This document shows, in pieces, positions 58,229 to 59,847 of a stretch of 59,847 nucleotides of DNA. Each line of letters begins with the position of its first letter. Position 1 is the first letter of the stretch. The notes beneath the pieces were generated by a model. It did not search any database, was not told where the DNA came from, and saw only the letters and a list, made by a program, of their open reading frames with translations. A program made the translations under genes and the position numbers. The DNA lies in assembly GCA_028709385.1 (NCBI GenBank), contig JAQVXD010000013.1, positions 1-59,847 of the forward strand. Direction: 5' to 3'. This DNA is from Fermentimonas sp. (GTDB lineage Bacteria; Bacteroidota; Bacteroidia; Bacteroidales; Dysgonomonadaceae).

Positions 58229-58582
58229 CAAAAAAAACCAATACGTTACCTCAAAACTCCAAAGAATCCCATTATAGTGTTTCCTGAATTATATGTGCTT
58301 ATTGTCACAAGAATGAATTTGCATTTGTTGGTGTAAGTGGTAAATATAGGTAATGATTCGGACGTACATCGGCTATATCAACTATGTAACATCTTCGTTA
58401 CAACATCGTATCAACCTCATAATTTATCGAGGATGCTTTAAGCGAAGTGTCTATTATGTGTATCGAATTCACATCTGATGTATTGGTTAAGTATACTTAG
58501 AAGGTTGTAAAATGAAACAGGGGCGGGATCAAACAAATGACCCGCCCCTGTGGATATTTTATGGCTTAATTAATCAGAAGTA
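58229..58582. other. 354-bp intergenic region between pheT and pgk
   Basis: Apart from the possible -33 element of pheT and the pgk terminator at 58508-58550, I see no gene. A small hairpin GTAAC-ATCTTC-GTTAC is at 58386-58401. The stretch 58305-58496 is open on the minus strand except for one stop (58398-58400), but it matches nothing I know and its length is expected by chance. Confidence 0.4.
58508..58550 (-). terminator. Terminator of pgk
   Basis: CAGGGGCGGG pairs perfectly with CCCGCCCCTG (10 bp, very G/C-rich) across a 13-nt loop. On the minus strand it is followed by TTTCATTTTA. It lies 33 bp past the pgk stop and is the strongest terminator in the window. Confidence 0.93.
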
Positions 58583-59845
58583 TTAATACCCTCTGATTGC
58601 TTTAATTCCAGGAAGAACTTTACCCTCTATCATTTCAAGAAGTGCACCGCCGCCTGTAGATACGTAAGAAACATCATCAGCGTGACCGAATTTGTTAACG
58701 CATGCTACTGAGTCGCCACCGCCCACAAGTGAGAAAGCACCATTTTTGGTTGCTTCTACAATTGCCTCTGATACAGTACGAGAGCCTTTGTCGAAGTTGT
58801 CAAACTCAAATACGCCTACAGGACCGTTCCAAAGGATGGTTTTTGAGTTTTTGATTACTTCTGTGAATGCTTTTTCAGATTCGGGACCGATATCCAGACC
58901 TTCCCATCCTTCAGGTATTTCTTTTACCGAAGCAAAGCCGGTTTTAGCATCATTGCTGAAGCTGTCGGCAATCTTGGCGTCTGTTGCTAAAATAAGTTTT
59001 ACACCCTTTTCTTTAGCCATTTCCACGATCTCCATAGCCAGATCAAGTTTGTCATCCTCAACTATTGAGTTACCGATTTTTCCGCCGAATGCCTTAGCAA
59101 AAGTGTATGTCATTCCACCAGCAAGAATCAGATTGTCAACCTTGTCCAGAAGGTTCTTGATGATTTCAATTTTTGTTGAAACTTTAGAACCACCCATAAT
59201 AGCTGTAAATGGCTTCTCAGTTTCTTTTATCACCTTTTCTACCGCTGTGATTTCGTTCTGAAGCAGGTATCCGAAAAGTTTATGACCAGCGTCGAAATGA
59301 TCAGCAATCAGAGCTGTGGATGCGTGAGCACGGTGAGCAGTGCCAAAAGCATCATTAACATATACATCTGCGTAAGAAGCGAGCTTTTTCGTGAATTCTT
59401 TCTGTGATTCTTTCAGAGCCTTTTTTGCTTTTGCAACCTCTTCTTCTGATGCATCGGCAGCCACATCACGTGGTTTACCCTCTTCCTCTGCATAGAAACG
59501 AAGATTCTCGAGCAGCAGTGCTTCACCCGGACGAAGAGCGGCAACCATTGCCTCAGTGTTTTCGCCTATACAATCTTCTGCAAATTGAACATCCACTTCA
59601 AGCAGTTCTGATACACGCGATAAAATGTGCTTTAATGAGAATTTGTCGGTAGCACCTTTTGGTCTGCCCAGATGTGATCCGATAATAGCGCTGCCTCCGT
59701 CTTTAAGAATCTTTTTCAGTGTGGGTACAGCTGCACGGATACGTGTGTCATCAGTGATGTTGAAGTTTTCATCGAGCGGCACATTGAAATCCACACGCAC
59801 GAATGCCTTCTTGTCGGCAAAATTAAATGAGTCCATTGTTTGCAT
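58583..59845 (-). CDS. pgk: Phosphoglycerate kinase
   Basis: Glycolytic enzyme that makes ATP from 1,3-bisphosphoglycerate. The 420 residues include [18 protein letters not shown] (catalytic Arg) near residue 18, SHLGRPKG, the lobe hinge, and the closing nucleotide loop [14 protein letters not shown] with [11 protein letters not shown] Lys/Glu-rich insertion (about 125-155) is typical of Bacteroidota. The ATG at 59845 matches the family start MQTMDSFNF, so the gene is complete although it reaches within 2 bp of the window edge. Confidence 0.96.
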   Translation of the reverse strand: MQTMDSFNFADKKAFVRVDFNVPLDENFNITDDTRIRAAVPTLKKILKDGGSAIIGSHLGRPKGATDKFSLKHILSRVSELLEVDVQFAEDCIGENTEAMVAALRPGEALLLENLRFYAEEEGKPRDVAADASEEEVAKAKKALKESQKEFTKKLASYADVYVNDAFGTAHRAHASTALIADHFDAGHKLFGYLLQNEITAVEKVIKETEKPFTAIMGGSKVSTKIEIIKNLLDKVDNLILAGGMTYTFAKAFGGKIGNSIVEDDKLDLAMEIVEMAKEKGVKLILATDAKIADSFSNDAKTGFASVKEIPEGWEGLDIGPESEKAFTEVIKNSKTILWNGPVGVFEFDNFDKGSRTVSEAIVEATKNGAFSLVGGGDSVACVNKFGHADDVSYVSTGGGALLEMIEGKVLPGIKAIRGY

Positions 59846-59847
59846 AG

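Noticed and set aside
58305-58496. Minus-strand open stretch with one stop between pheT and pgk
   Set aside because: I considered a decayed gene, but 63 codons with one stop is expected by chance in this composition, and the peptide resembles nothing I know.
58692-59261. A 189-codon open frame on the plus strand opposite pgk
   Set aside because: It is the antisense shadow of a well-conserved enzyme gene, with no promoter box and a composition expected from the complementary frame.

Overview
The window looks like chromosomal core sequence of a Bacteroidales bacterium (phylum Bacteroidota), most like the Porphyromonadaceae/Dysgonomonadaceae type. Four things support this: many genes are preceded by a Bacteroidota -7 box (TAnnTTTG) and lack a clear Shine-Dalgarno; families largely confined to the phylum are present (DUF4292, DUF4270, DUF4488, a short MenE, a 27-kDa 'glycogen synthase-like' protein beside panC); the DNA is A+T-rich; and familiar Bacteroides gene neighbourhoods recur (dapB-lepB-wbqC, pheT-yebC, DUF4270/GT5-like/panC-panD). 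No rRNA, insertion sequence, prophage, integrase or CRISPR array was seen. There is one tRNA gene.

Layout. 1-6.3 kb: a minus-strand menaquinone operon (hotdog thioesterase, isochorismate synthase, menD, menB, menC, menE) ending in a perfect 38-bp palindrome. 6.3-7.0 kb: an unknown 241-residue protein. 7.2-13.0 kb: a plus-strand run of dut, a TPR protein, a DUF4292 lipoprotein, an EnvC-like protein and a nucleoside transporter. 13.1-19.7 kb: on the minus strand, a PD40/TPR protein, NfeD, FloA, uridine phosphorylase and an M16 protease. 19.8-21.0 kb: a small XRE/DUF2975 membrane module. 21.1-31.6 kb: guaA, then minus-strand pgpH-like, waaA, gltX, wbqC, lepB, dapB and a sugar-nucleotide-type reductase. 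31.7-38.2 kb: rnr, a minus-strand flippase/methyltransferase pair, queG and ruvB. 38.3-46.5 kb: a DUF4270 lipoprotein, a degenerate GT5-like protein, panC, panD, a MATE exporter, a probable envelope protein and ligA. 46.6-54.7 kb: a coiled-coil membrane protein, a DUF4488 lipoprotein, metY, a ROK regulator, an ABC-F ATPase, a DUF1573 protein and meaB. 54.8 kb to the end: tRNA-Glu, yebC, pheT and pgk.

How the genes work together. The men operon converts chorismate to the DHNA head group of menaquinone; menA and menH are not here. The dut-to-transporter run mixes nucleotide hygiene and nucleoside uptake with three exported envelope proteins. The transporter and the convergent uridine phosphorylase together suggest nucleoside salvage. 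FloA/NfeD are a known membrane-microdomain pair. WaaA, LepB, the flippase, the DUF lipoproteins and the barrel-like protein are envelope functions. RuvB, LigA, RNase R, GltX, PheT and YebC are information processing.

Most of the window is ordinary housekeeping DNA. The points most worth a second look are: the DUF4292 protein as a possible LolB-like factor next to a catalytically degraded EnvC/LytM protein; a GT5-fold protein that has lost its substrate-binding KTGG motif; the XRE/DUF2975/84-residue module; terminator hairpins with a promoter -7 box in or just after them; and the odd tRNA-Glu(CUC). All promoter and terminator calls are by eye from sequence.
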